Positions 51,646-60,283 of a DNA stretch of 64,000 nucleotides are shown here, one piece after another. Position numbers and translations under genes: made by a program. Location: positions 1 through 64,000 of the forward strand of contig JAKOVL010000073.1 in the NCBI GenBank assembly GCA_029782095.1, in the 5' to 3' direction. Origin of the DNA: Bacillota bacterium. GTDB taxonomy: Bacteria; Bacillota; Dethiobacteria; DTU022. The notes beneath the pieces are model-generated. The model was not told the DNA's origin, ran no database searches, and saw only the letters and a list, made by a program, of their open reading frames with translations. Numbering within the stretch: position 1 is the stretch's first letter; each line of letters opens with the position of its first letter.

Positions 51646-51690
51646 CCCCTCTCCCCTGGCGGGAGAGGGGTAGGGAGAAGGGGGGATCTC
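51646..51690. repeat. Dispersed GC-rich inverted repeat, copy in 51.5-51.8 kb gap
   Basis: CCCCTCTCCCCTGGCGGGAGAGGGG forms a hairpin, followed by TAGGGAGAAGGGGG as in the other copies. The surrounding 278-nt gap holds no gene. Confidence 0.75.
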
Positions 51691-51766
51691 AAAGCGATTA
51701 AATAGCTGCCGTCCTCGAGCACAGTATCTGGTTGACCCCTTTAGAAATAGATGCCTCAAGGAGCGG

Positions 51767-52633
51767 TTACTGGGCAGAGGAAGCAATGGTGAGGGCCGTG
51801 CCAGCTGCTGCCAGAATAACGGCTGCGGCCACTGCAGCGAGTATAGCCTTTTTGCTGATGGGGCTGCTTCTGCTTTCTGCTTTGCTCTTGAGGAGCCTGC
51901 TGCCGGCCATCAGCAAAAAGGGGACAGCAGCAGTGAGGATCAGATAAATGCCCACTGAGCCCAGCGGGGGCTGGACTGCCGCGCCCGGTTCATTTACCAG
52001 TGTGGAAAAAGAGCTAAAGGCATTATTGACGAAGTGAAAGAGTACGGGCAAGAGGATATTTTGAGTCTCGATCATGATCAAGGTCAGGATTACGCCCAGT
52101 ATTGCCGTTCCCAGGAACCGATATGGATCCAGGTGGAAAATCCCAAAGATAAGCCCCATTCCGATCATGGTAACCCATTTATTTTTGCCCCTAAAGGTAT
52201 GGAGAATCAATCCCCGGTGCAAAGCCTCCTCACAGACAGCCGGCATTACCGCTGCTATGAATAAGGTCAGCGGGAAGGGAACAGAACTTAAAAACTGCAA
52301 CAGCTCATTGCTGATGGAGCTAATTTCCTCGGGAAAAAGATAGGCGATGGCCATGGTGACCGCCGCAACGGTTAAATATGCTCCCAGCCAGAGCACCAGA
52401 ACGCCAAATATTTGCCTCAATGTGGGCCTGCTGAACTTGAAAATTTCCCGCAGATCCCACCCGAAAACCAGGGCCGGAACAATAGCACAGGACAGAAACA
52501 TTAATTCCGTTAAGGCCAGCCCCCACATGCCCCAAAATAGCTGCATCGGGGCGGCTACAAATACCATCAAGACCATTACCACCAGGAATACAATTAGTCC
52601 GATAAAAATGTTTGGCTTCACTGTCCTGGTCAA
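51767..52633 (-). CDS. CPBP-family intramembrane metalloprotease
   Basis: 288 residues, seven or eight membrane helices. CAAX/Abi motifs: CEEALHRGL (E135, E136, R140), FGIFHLDPYRF (H167) and LFHFVNNAF. Family members process prenylated or signal-type substrates or confer bacteriocin immunity; substrate unknown. An internal hydrophobic tail (LAAVAAAVILAAAGTALTI) ends the protein. Transcribed alone on the minus strand. Confidence 0.9.
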   Translation of the reverse strand: MTRTVKPNIFIGLIVFLVVMVLMVFVAAPMQLFWGMWGLALTELMFLSCAIVPALVFGWDLREIFKFSRPTLRQIFGVLVLWLGAYLTVAAVTMAIAYLFPEEISSISNELLQFLSSVPFPLTLFIAAVMPAVCEEALHRGLILHTFRGKNKWVTMIGMGLIFGIFHLDPYRFLGTAILGVILTLIMIETQNILLPVLFHFVNNAFSSFSTLVNEPGAAVQPPLGSVGIYLILTAAVPFLLMAGSRLLKSKAESRSSPISKKAILAAVAAAVILAAAGTALTIASSAQ

Positions 52634-52827
52634 AATAAACCCTCCTCTCCAGACCTACCTTCTATAAGATATCATGAATCCCCGCTTTTTACAGGGTCCT
52701 TTTAGCCTTTTATCATTTACTAATCTTATTACCAGTAACGTGTCAATTTAACTTGTTTCTTATATTAATCTCCCTACCCTATCAAAGGGGAAACAGTTGA
52801 GCGAAAACCAGAAAGTCCCCCTTTTCT

Positions 52828-52900
52828 AAAGGGGGATTTAGGGGGATTTAAAAGAAAAAGATTTAACGAACCGTCTCATAAGTTCTTGACAGGGCACTGG
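52828..52900 (+). repeat. 72-nt direct repeat, copy 1
   Basis: Shares AAAGGGGGATTTA, AAAAAGATTTAACGAA and CTTGACAGGGC with the copy at 53050-53121; about 80 percent alike by eye. Confidence 0.8.
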
Positions 52901-52955
52901 CTTTATGTTGCGAGCGGTAAAGATGAGCACCGGCCCGTCCATAATTTAAGCAAAA

Positions 52956-52998
52956 CGCCAGGCCGCCGGAGAGGCGCCTGGCGCCGTATTTATTTTTG
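52956..52998 (+). terminator. Terminator-like hairpin before the TPR gene
   Basis: CGCCAGG(C)CGCC-GGAGA-GGCG-CCTGGCG, an 11-bp stem with one bulge, then CCGTATTTATTTTTG. Confidence 0.65.
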
Positions 52999-53049
52999 AA
53001 GGAGGGGAACAGTAGTATGTCCGGCCGGGCTGAAACAGTTCGCTTTCGC

Positions 53050-53121
53050 AAAGGGGGATTTAAGGTGATTTATGAAAAAGATTTAACGAATCGCCTTATA
53101 GTTTGCTTGACAGGGCCCTGG
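53050..53121 (+). repeat. 72-nt direct repeat, copy 2
   Basis: Lies inside the open frame that precedes the TPR protein. Each copy contains TTGACA but no matching -10 box. Confidence 0.8.
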
Positions 53122-53211
53122 TTGTTTTGCCTGCCTCCGAAATCGCGGGAAGGGAAAAAACTGTCCGGTGCCGAAATATCAAGTAAAGACCCGCAAAAGG
53201 AGACGTTCTCA

Positions 53212-55581
53212 TTGAGCAGCAGCAAATTCCTGGAAATGATGGAGCGGGGCAAAACCCTGGCCCTGAAAAAAGATTACCGGGGGGCGGCGAAAGCCTTTAG
53301 CGAAGCCCTGCAGCTGGAAAACGATATTTCCGCCCTCAACAACCTGGCCAACGCGTTTTTTTTAAACGGCGAAATTGACCGGGCTTGGGCTCTGATTGAA
53401 CCGCGGCTGGATCCTGCCGCGTTCGATGCCAACCCATATACCTTTGCCCTGGCGGCGCAGCTTTCCGTTCACCTGGGCCGCCCTGAAGCTGCCCGGGAAC
53501 AGCTGAAGGAAGCGGCCGCTATTTTCGAACAAAAGATCCCGCTTCTTGACCGGCTGGGCCTGGTGAAAGAAGCGTGGTACGAGTATACCGTTCAGATGAT
53601 GCGGGCCGCCGCGGCGTTGCAGGATCATCGTCTTGTTCTCGACCTCTATCGCCGCTGGGAGAAATATCACGTCAACTGGGAAAACCCGTTCCTGGCGGGC
53701 ATCGCCGCGTTTAACATCGGCCGCTTCAGTCGGGCCTCCTCCCTGTGGGAGCGTATAAGCCATGTCGCCAAGTTCGTCGTGATGATGCAGCAGGTTGCTT
53801 TCCTGGTTGATCGGGGATTAATACCCCCCTTCCCCCTGGAATATGAACTCTTCGACCCGGAGCGGCTCATGGAACTGGCCCGGGAGCCGGAAAATGAAGC
53901 AGTGCAATCGCGCTACCTGACCCGGGGAAATGTGCGTATGGCCCTGCTATCGTATCTCTTCAGCCCGGACCTACCTGAAGACCAGGTGAAAGGCATTCTC
54001 CGCTCGCTCATAAAATTCGGCGAAGACTGGGGCAAAGAATTCGGTTTAAACTTGCTCGAGGCCGGCGGCGTTCCCCGGGAGCTTAAATACTTTGCCGCCC
54101 TGGCCCTGGTGGAGCGCGGCGTTTACGAAGCCGGCCAGCCCATCCCCGTGGTCATTGATGGCAGAGAAGAACAGATCAAAATCCAAGAATTTAAAATCGC
54201 ACTCGAGCCCGATCCGGAGCTAGACCGCCTCAATAAAAGAGCGGTGACCTTTAGAGACAGGGGGAAGATCGACGAGGCGCTGGCGCTGGTGGAGCCGCTC
54301 TACGAGCAGGGGCGCTATTACTTGCCCACCATGATTACCCTGGCCAACCTCTACCGCTGGAAAAATAAACCGGAGCTGGCGCGGGAAATTTTTGAACTGT
54401 TAGAACAGGCGCTCCCCGGGGCCCCGGTGGTCCTGATTAACCTGGCCGGCGTAAACCTGGAGCTTCATGAATACCGGGCGGCCCTGGACTGCCTGGATCG
54501 CATCGACGCGGAGTTGAACCGGGAGATGGAAGAAAAGGCCAGGATAATCCGAAACCTGGCGGAGCGTCGCCTCTCCTTAAACGAGCCCTATAAAAAGCAT
54601 GCCGCAACCATCGCCTTTGAGGATACCCTGCGGGAAGAGATTGAAAAGAAAAAGATCCCCCTGCAGGCTACCCTGAAGCGGGGCCTCCAAAACATGCCCA
54701 ACGAGTGGCTGCTTAACTTAAGCGATCACCTCGACCTGGACTGCCGGCAGCGCCGCGACCGGGAAGATCAGATTGCGGCCCGGCTGGTGAACCAAAAGGT
54801 GCTGGCTGGGGTTATAGAAGAACTGGGACAGGAAGAGACGGAGCTTCTGCGCTATCTCTTGCAGCAGGGCGGCTGGGCTCGCTTAAATGCCGTCACCCGC
54901 AAGTTTGGCCGCATGGCAGGGGACGGCTTTTACTGGGACGAAGAAGATCCCGTTTCCCCCCTCGGCTTCTTGTGGTCCCGCGCCCTGGTTTTCGTCGGCC
55001 GGGCCGTCATCGACAACCGCAACACCAAAGTAGCGGTCGTCCCCATCGAGCTGCGAGAGAAACTGATGAAACTATTAAATGTTTCTCTTGCCGCCCCGGC
55101 ACGAAAAGATAAAAGCGAGCCCGGAGCCCGGGGCGCCCGTGATTTTGCGCCGGCAGAAGCAGATAAAGAAGTACTCTCCTTCCGGGTGACAATGACAGAC
55201 TATTCCGGGAAAGTGAGAGGATATCCTTTTCGCACACTGGCTGTTCCAGCCAACTTTACCCTCTACCGGTTGGCCCGGGCCATTCTTGATGCCTTTGGAT
55301 TCGACGACGACCATGCCTTCGGCTTCTATGACAACATCAAGCACTGGACCCTCTCCCGGGAAGGCTATGAGCTTTTTGCCGATATAGGCAAAAAACAGAG
55401 CTTCCCGGGTTTAAAGAAAACAGGGGTTGCGAAAGCATTTCCGGTACTGAAGAAGAAAATGCTTTTCCTTTACGATTATGGTGACGAATGGCGCTTTATT
55501 GTCCAGTTGAAGAGAATCGAAAAGGCCCGGCCCGGCCAGACATATCCCGCCGTACTGGAACAATTCGACCCCGAAGACTAG
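53212..55581 (+). CDS. TPR-repeat protein with C-terminal pRiA4 ORF3-like domain
   Basis: 789 residues as called. TPR-like helices at the start (GKTLALKKDYRGAAKAFSEA, LNNLANAFFLNGEIDRAWAL) and again near the middle (TLANLYRWKNKPELAREIFE); the last 135 residues form a plasmid pRiA4b ORF-3-like domain (VRGYPFRTLAVPANFTLYRL, YDYGDEWRFIVQLKRIEKA). Function unknown; such proteins are frequent in mobile or accessory regions. TTG 53212 follows AAAGGAGACGTTCTCA. The frame is open further up to ATG 53017, which also has a good binding site, but that would include the 72-nt repeat. Confidence 0.8.
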   Translation: MSSSKFLEMMERGKTLALKKDYRGAAKAFSEALQLENDISALNNLANAFFLNGEIDRAWALIEPRLDPAAFDANPYTFALAAQLSVHLGRPEAAREQLKEAAAIFEQKIPLLDRLGLVKEAWYEYTVQMMRAAAALQDHRLVLDLYRRWEKYHVNWENPFLAGIAAFNIGRFSRASSLWERISHVAKFVVMMQQVAFLVDRGLIPPFPLEYELFDPERLMELAREPENEAVQSRYLTRGNVRMALLSYLFSPDLPEDQVKGILRSLIKFGEDWGKEFGLNLLEAGGVPRELKYFAALALVERGVYEAGQPIPVVIDGREEQIKIQEFKIALEPDPELDRLNKRAVTFRDRGKIDEALALVEPLYEQGRYYLPTMITLANLYRWKNKPELAREIFELLEQALPGAPVVLINLAGVNLELHEYRAALDCLDRIDAELNREMEEKARIIRNLAERRLSLNEPYKKHAATIAFEDTLREEIEKKKIPLQATLKRGLQNMPNEWLLNLSDHLDLDCRQRRDREDQIAARLVNQKVLAGVIEELGQEETELLRYLLQQGGWARLNAVTRKFGRMAGDGFYWDEEDPVSPLGFLWSRALVFVGRAVIDNRNTKVAVVPIELREKLMKLLNVSLAAPARKDKSEPGARGARDFAPAEADKEVLSFRVTMTDYSGKVRGYPFRTLAVPANFTLYRLARAILDAFGFDDDHAFGFYDNIKHWTLSREGYELFADIGKKQSFPGLKKTGVAKAFPVLKKKMLFLYDYGDEWRFIVQLKRIEKARPGQTYPAVLEQFDPED

Positions 55582-55785
55582 GTGGCGGACAATGCCCACG
55601 GCAGCATCGGTTTCGGTGAATGGCTGTTACCCTTTCCCGGCCGGCCCATTCGCCGAACGCAGAAAACTTCTTGCTACCCGGGCAAGTACTATCGCCACTG
55701 GCGCGCCCGGGAAGCCTTCCGCGGCCTTTCGCGTTACAGTGCATCGAGGTATGTGGTAAAAATTCCCTAAAAGGTCGGATGGAGT

Positions 55786-56100
55786 ATGCCGGCAGTATAT
55801 AACAAGCTGGTCAGAGACAAAATCCCCGGCTTCATCGAAGCTTCCGGCAAGAAAGCGGTAACCCGCATCGCTGACGACGCAGAGCACCGGGCCCTTCTCC
55901 GCCAGAAGCTCTTAGAAGAAGTGAACGAATTTTTGGATAGCGGCAGCCCCGAAGAACTGGCCGATATTATCGAAGTGGTCCGGGCCCTGGGCCACACTTA
56001 CGAGATGCCCCTGGCTGAGCTAATTGAGATGGCCCAGAAAAAAAGAAAAGAGCGGGGCGGCTTCGACAGTAAAGTTATCCTCATAGCAGTGGAAGATTAG
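55786..56100 (+). CDS. MazG-superfamily nucleotide pyrophosphohydrolase-like protein
   Basis: 104 residues. YNKLVRDKIPGFIEASGKKA, EEVNEFLD with the first E-x-x-E metal pair and SPEELADIIEVVRAL with the E-x-x-D pair are the all-alpha NTP-pyrophosphatase pattern. Members clean the nucleotide pool or act on unusual NTPs; substrate unknown. ATG 55786 follows GGATGGAGT. Sits between the TPR gene and the helicase, in the same direction. Confidence 0.85.
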   Translation: MPAVYNKLVRDKIPGFIEASGKKAVTRIADDAEHRALLRQKLLEEVNEFLDSGSPEELADIIEVVRALGHTYEMPLAELIEMAQKKRKERGGFDSKVILIAVED

Positions 56101-56355
56101 AGTAAGGAAGTGTTCCGCGGACACTCCCGCTATACCGCTTTAGGTTTGCACGCCACCTCCCGGTGTCTTTAGCTCACTCGAAAAAGTTCATTTAGGGGTT
56201 GTCCTGCCACTACTTTTCATTTAGAATGAAGTAAGACTACAAAATATTCCAAAGTTGCACTAAGATACACTTTTCATCCTTCGAAACTTTCTCGCGACCA
56301 GATATGCCCTCATAAAACTATATATCCAAACCGCTACCTTCATGGAGGGTAAGCC

Positions 56356-58494
56356 GTGTTTGAACTTCTTATTTCCGACGAATTTAAGGTTACTCTGGAT
56401 CGCTGTCCGGCGGAAATCAAGAAGCAGGCCATGGATACGATCCAGAGGCTCAGGGTGGATCCGTGGTATCCAGGTTTGCAGGCCCACCGGTTAAATAGCG
56501 TGCCGGGAAAGTGGGAGTGTTATGTCAACTTGTCGTGGCGCATCATCTATGACTGGGACGGGGAGGTGTTGCGCCTGTGGAAACTGGGCGATCATCGCAT
56601 TATTGACCGGGTGCAGCGGCGGGTCTTCGCTCCGCAAACCGCCTTCAGCCGCCTGGAAACAGATGACGATGTTGCCGCAGCTGAAGCCGAAGTGGCCGCC
56701 GCTGCAGCGCATACTGGTGCCGCTATCTCCCGCCCGGTGGGTGAAGGTGAAACGGACAACCCCTTTACCTGTTTTCCGGCAGCGCACCTGCGCATCCTGG
56801 GAGTGCCCTCTCACCTGGTCAAAAAGGTGCAAAGGGCCCGCCGCCTCGAAGAGCTGGAGCAGCTTGACGGCCTGCCCCCGCAAAGCTTAGCCTGGATGCT
56901 GGACCTGGCCACCGATTGTGAGATGGAACATGTTCTCTATAACCCCGACAACCTGCTTTTCCGCACCACCCTGGACCGCCTTCAAGGCTACTGCCGGGGC
57001 AGCCTGAAAAGGTTAATGCTGAACCTGGACCCGGAGCAAAACCGCTATGTTGCTTCCCACCATAACGGCGAATTGGTCCTGCGTGGCTGCGCCGGCTCGG
57101 GCAAGACTACTGTGGGCATTTACCGGGCCATCGAGCAGGCCGCCCATGGGCGCAAAGTGCTCCTGCTCACCTTTACCCGCACCTTAAACGGCGTCAACAA
57201 GACCTTGATTGAAGAGTTAATCGGTTCGCTGCCGGATAACCTGGAAGTAATGACCTTCTTTAACTGGCTTACCGAGTACCTGCGCCGGGAGCATGGGCTT
57301 GAATTTGATGTCATTAATGACGACCGGCAGAAGGAATTGGTAGAAGAGGCCGTTGAGCGGGCCCGCCAGACATGGGAAAACGGCTTTCCTCGGCTGGATC
57401 TTAATTTTTTCCACACCGAGATCCAGCAGGTGATCAAGGGTAACGGCATCGGCAGCCTGGAACAGTACCTGCAGGTGCGCCGCTTTGGCCGCAACACCCC
57501 CCTGCCTCCGGGGCACCGCCGGGCTGTCTGGGCTGTATATACAGCCTACCAGGAGCTGCTCCAGGAAGCGGGGCTGCATGATTGGAACGACCTGCCCCTG
57601 GTGGGGCTGAAGCTGATTACTGAAAAACCCCTGGGCGATCCGTACGACGACGTCATCCTGGACGAGGGCCAGGACTTGAGCCCGGTCCAGCTGCGCCTTA
57701 CCCGGGAGTTGATCAAGGGCGGCGATCCCCGCTCCCGCCGCAGCTACATGGTTATGGCCGACGCCTCCCAGACCATTTACAGCCGGGGCTTCTCCTGGAA
57801 AAATGCCGGTATCGATGCCCGCGGCCGCACGGCCATTCTGCGAAGAAATTTCCGCAATACCAGGCAGGTGGCTGCTGCCGCCGCCCGCCTGATTGAGCAT
57901 AATACCCTCCTTAAAGCAGAGCAGGAATTCATCAAGCCGGCATGGTCCCACCGGGTGGGCGCCCGCCCCCGGGCGATCACCTGCGACCTGCAAGATAGGG
58001 AAGTGCGCTACGTCAGTGAAACAATTTTGGACCTGATCGGGGGCGGGCATTTCCGCCTGTCCGATTTTGCCGTCCTCTGCCCAACCAATAAGCTGTGCCA
58101 GCAGTACTGCGATGCTTTGACTAACCGCAACATCCCCTGTGTCTTTCACAAGGACCAGGCTTTTAATATCCTTGAAGAAAATGTGAAAGTCATGACCATT
58201 CATTCCGCCAAGGGCATCGAGTTTCCGGTGGTTTTTGTCGCCGGGGTGCGGCGCGGGCTGCTGCCCCGTTATATCAACCGCAACGGCCTGGATCCAGAAG
58301 AGCAGCAACTGGACCGGGAGCGCTTTCGCACCCTGCTCTACGTGGCCATGACCCGCGCCGCCGAAAACCTCTTCCTGCTCACCACCGCCGGCCAGGAATC
58401 CCCTTTCCTGGCCGAAATCAACGGCCTGGTTGACCGCGAAGAATACCGGGGGCAAAGAGCCCAGGATGCACATGAGTATTTAAGCAACAGATAG
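56356..58494 (+). CDS. UvrD-like helicase with N-terminal RelE/ParE-fold domain
   Basis: 712 residues. Residues 1-90 resemble RelE/ParE toxins (FKVTLDRCPAEIKKQAMDTI, LNSVPGKWECYVNLSWRIIY, LGDHRII). After an Ala-rich linker comes a superfamily I helicase: Walker A GCAGSGKTT at 244-252, VILDEGQDLSPVQLRL (motif II), QTIYSRGFSWK, VMTIHSAKGIEFPVVFVAGV and LLYVAMTRAAENLFLLTT. The fusion occurs in other bacteria as a helicase of unknown role; the toxin-like domain may guide it to ribosomes or RNA (inference). GTG start at 56356. Confidence 0.88.
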   Translation: MFELLISDEFKVTLDRCPAEIKKQAMDTIQRLRVDPWYPGLQAHRLNSVPGKWECYVNLSWRIIYDWDGEVLRLWKLGDHRIIDRVQRRVFAPQTAFSRLETDDDVAAAEAEVAAAAAHTGAAISRPVGEGETDNPFTCFPAAHLRILGVPSHLVKKVQRARRLEELEQLDGLPPQSLAWMLDLATDCEMEHVLYNPDNLLFRTTLDRLQGYCRGSLKRLMLNLDPEQNRYVASHHNGELVLRGCAGSGKTTVGIYRAIEQAAHGRKVLLLTFTRTLNGVNKTLIEELIGSLPDNLEVMTFFNWLTEYLRREHGLEFDVINDDRQKELVEEAVERARQTWENGFPRLDLNFFHTEIQQVIKGNGIGSLEQYLQVRRFGRNTPLPPGHRRAVWAVYTAYQELLQEAGLHDWNDLPLVGLKLITEKPLGDPYDDVILDEGQDLSPVQLRLTRELIKGGDPRSRRSYMVMADASQTIYSRGFSWKNAGIDARGRTAILRRNFRNTRQVAAAAARLIEHNTLLKAEQEFIKPAWSHRVGARPRAITCDLQDREVRYVSETILDLIGGGHFRLSDFAVLCPTNKLCQQYCDALTNRNIPCVFHKDQAFNILEENVKVMTIHSAKGIEFPVVFVAGVRRGLLPRYINRNGLDPEEQQLDRERFRTLLYVAMTRAAENLFLLTTAGQESPFLAEINGLVDREEYRGQRAQDAHEYLSNR

Positions 58495-58603
58495 CCGCCC
58501 GGTACAATCTAGGACAGGCCGGATTGGGATCTAATCGAAACCACTTTCGGTGGGATTGCTATCGCAGTTTAAGTCTTGACACTGGCCCCACTGAATCTCA
58601 GAG

Positions 58604-58632
58604 TTGAATATTAAAAATTCATATTATATAAT
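58604..58632 (+). promoter_or_regulatory. Sigma-A promoter for the TetR gene
   Basis: TTGAAT (58604-58609), 17-nt spacer, TATAAT (58627-58632), 134 nt before the start codon. The long leader has no clear structure. Confidence 0.7.
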
Positions 58633-58765
58633 CAAAAAGTCGGCGGCTGTTAAAAAACCGCTGGTTTCACGTTTCTGCCTCTCGCGGCCCGGGCGGTTGT
58701 AGAGGAAAAGAGCTTAGTTGTGAGAGATCATGTTATCCCAATAGTGGCATTAAGGAGATTTTATC

Positions 58766-59362
58766 TTGAGTGAAGTTAATTTACCGAAGACCAGCAGAGG
58801 ATGGGAAACATTAGAAAAGATCCTTTCTGCCGCGGAGAAATATTTTGGAGAGAAAGGTTATTATAATACTTCAATTACTGATATTTGCTCCCTGGCCGGA
58901 ATTGCCCCGGGTACTTTTTACATCTATTTTTCAGACAAGATCGGTGTTTTCCGTTACCTGGTCAGAAACCTGGGCAAGGATTTGCGCAAAGAAATTGCCT
59001 TAAACATAAAGAACTGTAAAACCAGGCTTGAAGCCGAGCATGTAGGGTTCAAGACTTTTTTTGATTTTATTGCCGAACACCCCAACCTGTATAAAATAAT
59101 CTGGCAAGCCCAAATGGTTGATGAAGAAATTTTTAAAGAATATTATGCTCATATTGGAGAGCGCTATGTCAAGGGATTGGCTGAAGCTCAACAAAAAGGT
59201 GAAGTAACAGAAATCGATCCCGAAGTTCTGGCTTACTGTTTTATGGGTATTACTAATTTTGTTGGGCTCCGCTGGGTGATATGGGAAAAAGCAAAAATTC
59301 CGGAACATGTCCTTCATGATGTTTTGAAGTTTATTAAAGAGGGAGCATTCGCCAAAGACTAG
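58766..59362 (+). CDS. TetR/AcrR-family transcriptional regulator
   Basis: 198 residues. N-terminal helix-turn-helix (about 16-62): LEKILSAAEKYFGEKGYYNT, TDICSLAGIAPGTFYIYFSD. The C-terminal ligand domain (KTFFDFIAEHPNLYKIIWQA, MGITNFVGLRWVIWEK) resembles regulators of fatty-acid or acyl-CoA genes. TTG 58766 after AAGGAGATTTTATC. Probably controls the acyl-CoA genes downstream; its own gene is closed by a terminator. Confidence 0.92.
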   Translation: MSEVNLPKTSRGWETLEKILSAAEKYFGEKGYYNTSITDICSLAGIAPGTFYIYFSDKIGVFRYLVRNLGKDLRKEIALNIKNCKTRLEAEHVGFKTFFDFIAEHPNLYKIIWQAQMVDEEIFKEYYAHIGERYVKGLAEAQQKGEVTEIDPEVLAYCFMGITNFVGLRWVIWEKAKIPEHVLHDVLKFIKEGAFAKD

Positions 59363-59420
59363 TAACGGGTAACTTCCTAAGTTGCCTGTAAAACAGGTTG
59401 ACTGCAAAACAGAAATGTAC

Positions 59421-59455
59421 AAACTGCATCGTCATAAAGATGCAGTTTTTTATTT
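59421..59455 (+). terminator. Terminator after the TetR gene
   Basis: 10-bp stem AAACTGCATC/GATGCAGTTT, 8-nt loop, then a T-rich run TTTTTTATTT. Confidence 0.85.
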
Positions 59456-59534
59456 ATTAGCAATATTATTTTTTTGCGTAGCAATGCTTGAATCTTAATA
59501 CTGGGTAAAAGAATATAACAATTAAAAATTGTGC

Positions 59535-59562
59535 TTGACAAGCGCCATAAGCGTGATATGAT
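59535..59562 (+). promoter_or_regulatory. Sigma-A promoter for the acyl-CoA gene cluster
   Basis: TTGACA (59535-59540), 16-nt spacer, TATGAT (59557-59562), about 88 nt before the reductase start. A likely target for the neighbouring TetR protein, though no clear palindrome was found. Confidence 0.65.
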
Positions 59563-59649
59563 TAAAACATGAGAGATGGTTCAGGTGTTAGGTTTTAGCT
59601 TTTCACATAATCAAAACTATTCAATCTAATTAAAAGGAGATTGGATCAA

Positions 59650-60264
59650 ATGAAAGCAGTAGGGATAAGCGGCAGCCCCAGGGCCAAGGGAAATACGGAG
59701 TATTTAGTTGATTTCGTGCTTAGCAAACTATCAGCTAAAGGAGTGGATACTGAACTCATCACCCTTTCTGATAAGTCAATCGCCCCTTGTAAGGCTTGTT
59801 ACCACTGTGTGAAAGAAAAAGACTGCAGCACAAAGGATGATTTTCAAGCCATATTTGCCAAAATGTGCAGCGCTGATGCTCTGGTAATCGGAAGCCCTGT
59901 CCACCATGCCGGTATGGCTGGTAAATTGAAAGGTCTTCTAGACCGCACTGGCTTTGTTTCCCGCTGGATTGGCAGCGAGATGAAAAGGGCCGGTGAGAAT
60001 TACCAATGGAAGGGAACTGCCCTGTCACGTAAAATACTGGCCCCGATTACCGTAGCCCGCAGAACAGGGCACACCTTTGCTCTTGCCCAGTTGCTGTTAT
60101 GGGGAACAGTAAACGACTTGATTATAGTCAGCGCCGATTACTGGCCCATGGCTGTAGCCGGAACGGCGGGCGCAGTGGATGCCGAATCTGATCGGGAGGG
60201 GCTCACGATCATGGAGCATCTCGCCGATAACATCCACTTTTTGCTTGAAAAACTTCAAAAATAA
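59650..60264 (+). CDS. Flavodoxin-like NAD(P)H-dependent FMN reductase / iron-sulfur flavoprotein-like
   Basis: 204 residues. FMN-binding SGSPRAKGNTEYLVDFVLSK at the start, then CKACYHCVKEKDC (C-x2-C-x4-5-C), a pattern of iron-sulfur flavoproteins, and SPVHHAGMAGKLKGLLDRTG. ATG 59650 follows AAAAGGAGATTGGATCAA; TTG 59641 is too close to that site. First gene of the cluster; may pass electrons in the pathway. Confidence 0.85.
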   Translation: MKAVGISGSPRAKGNTEYLVDFVLSKLSAKGVDTELITLSDKSIAPCKACYHCVKEKDCSTKDDFQAIFAKMCSADALVIGSPVHHAGMAGKLKGLLDRTGFVSRWIGSEMKRAGENYQWKGTALSRKILAPITVARRTGHTFALAQLLLWGTVNDLIIVSADYWPMAVAGTAGAVDAESDREGLTIMEHLADNIHFLLEKLQK

Positions 60265-60283
60265 CAATAAGGGGGCATTTTGC

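Larger units (their letters stand above)
52634..53211. other. Intergenic region with duplicated segment and hairpins
   Basis: 578 nt upstream of the TPR gene. It holds a CCCCCTTT-TCT-AAAGGGGG hairpin (52818-52836), two copies of a 72-nt segment (52828-52900 and 53050-53121), a terminator-like hairpin at 52956-52998, and an alternative start with a good binding site at 53017. Confidence 0.6.

Noticed and set aside
52886-53112. TTGACA boxes in both 72-nt repeats as promoters
   Set aside because: No acceptable -10 hexamer at 15-19 nt in either copy.
55582-55770. 62-codon frame right after the TPR gene
   Set aside because: No ribosome binding site, basic low-information sequence, no known motif; more likely the intergenic space before the MazG-like gene.
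57217-58473. 418-codon open frame on the minus strand opposite the helicase
   Set aside because: Antisense shadow of a protein with all helicase motifs intact.
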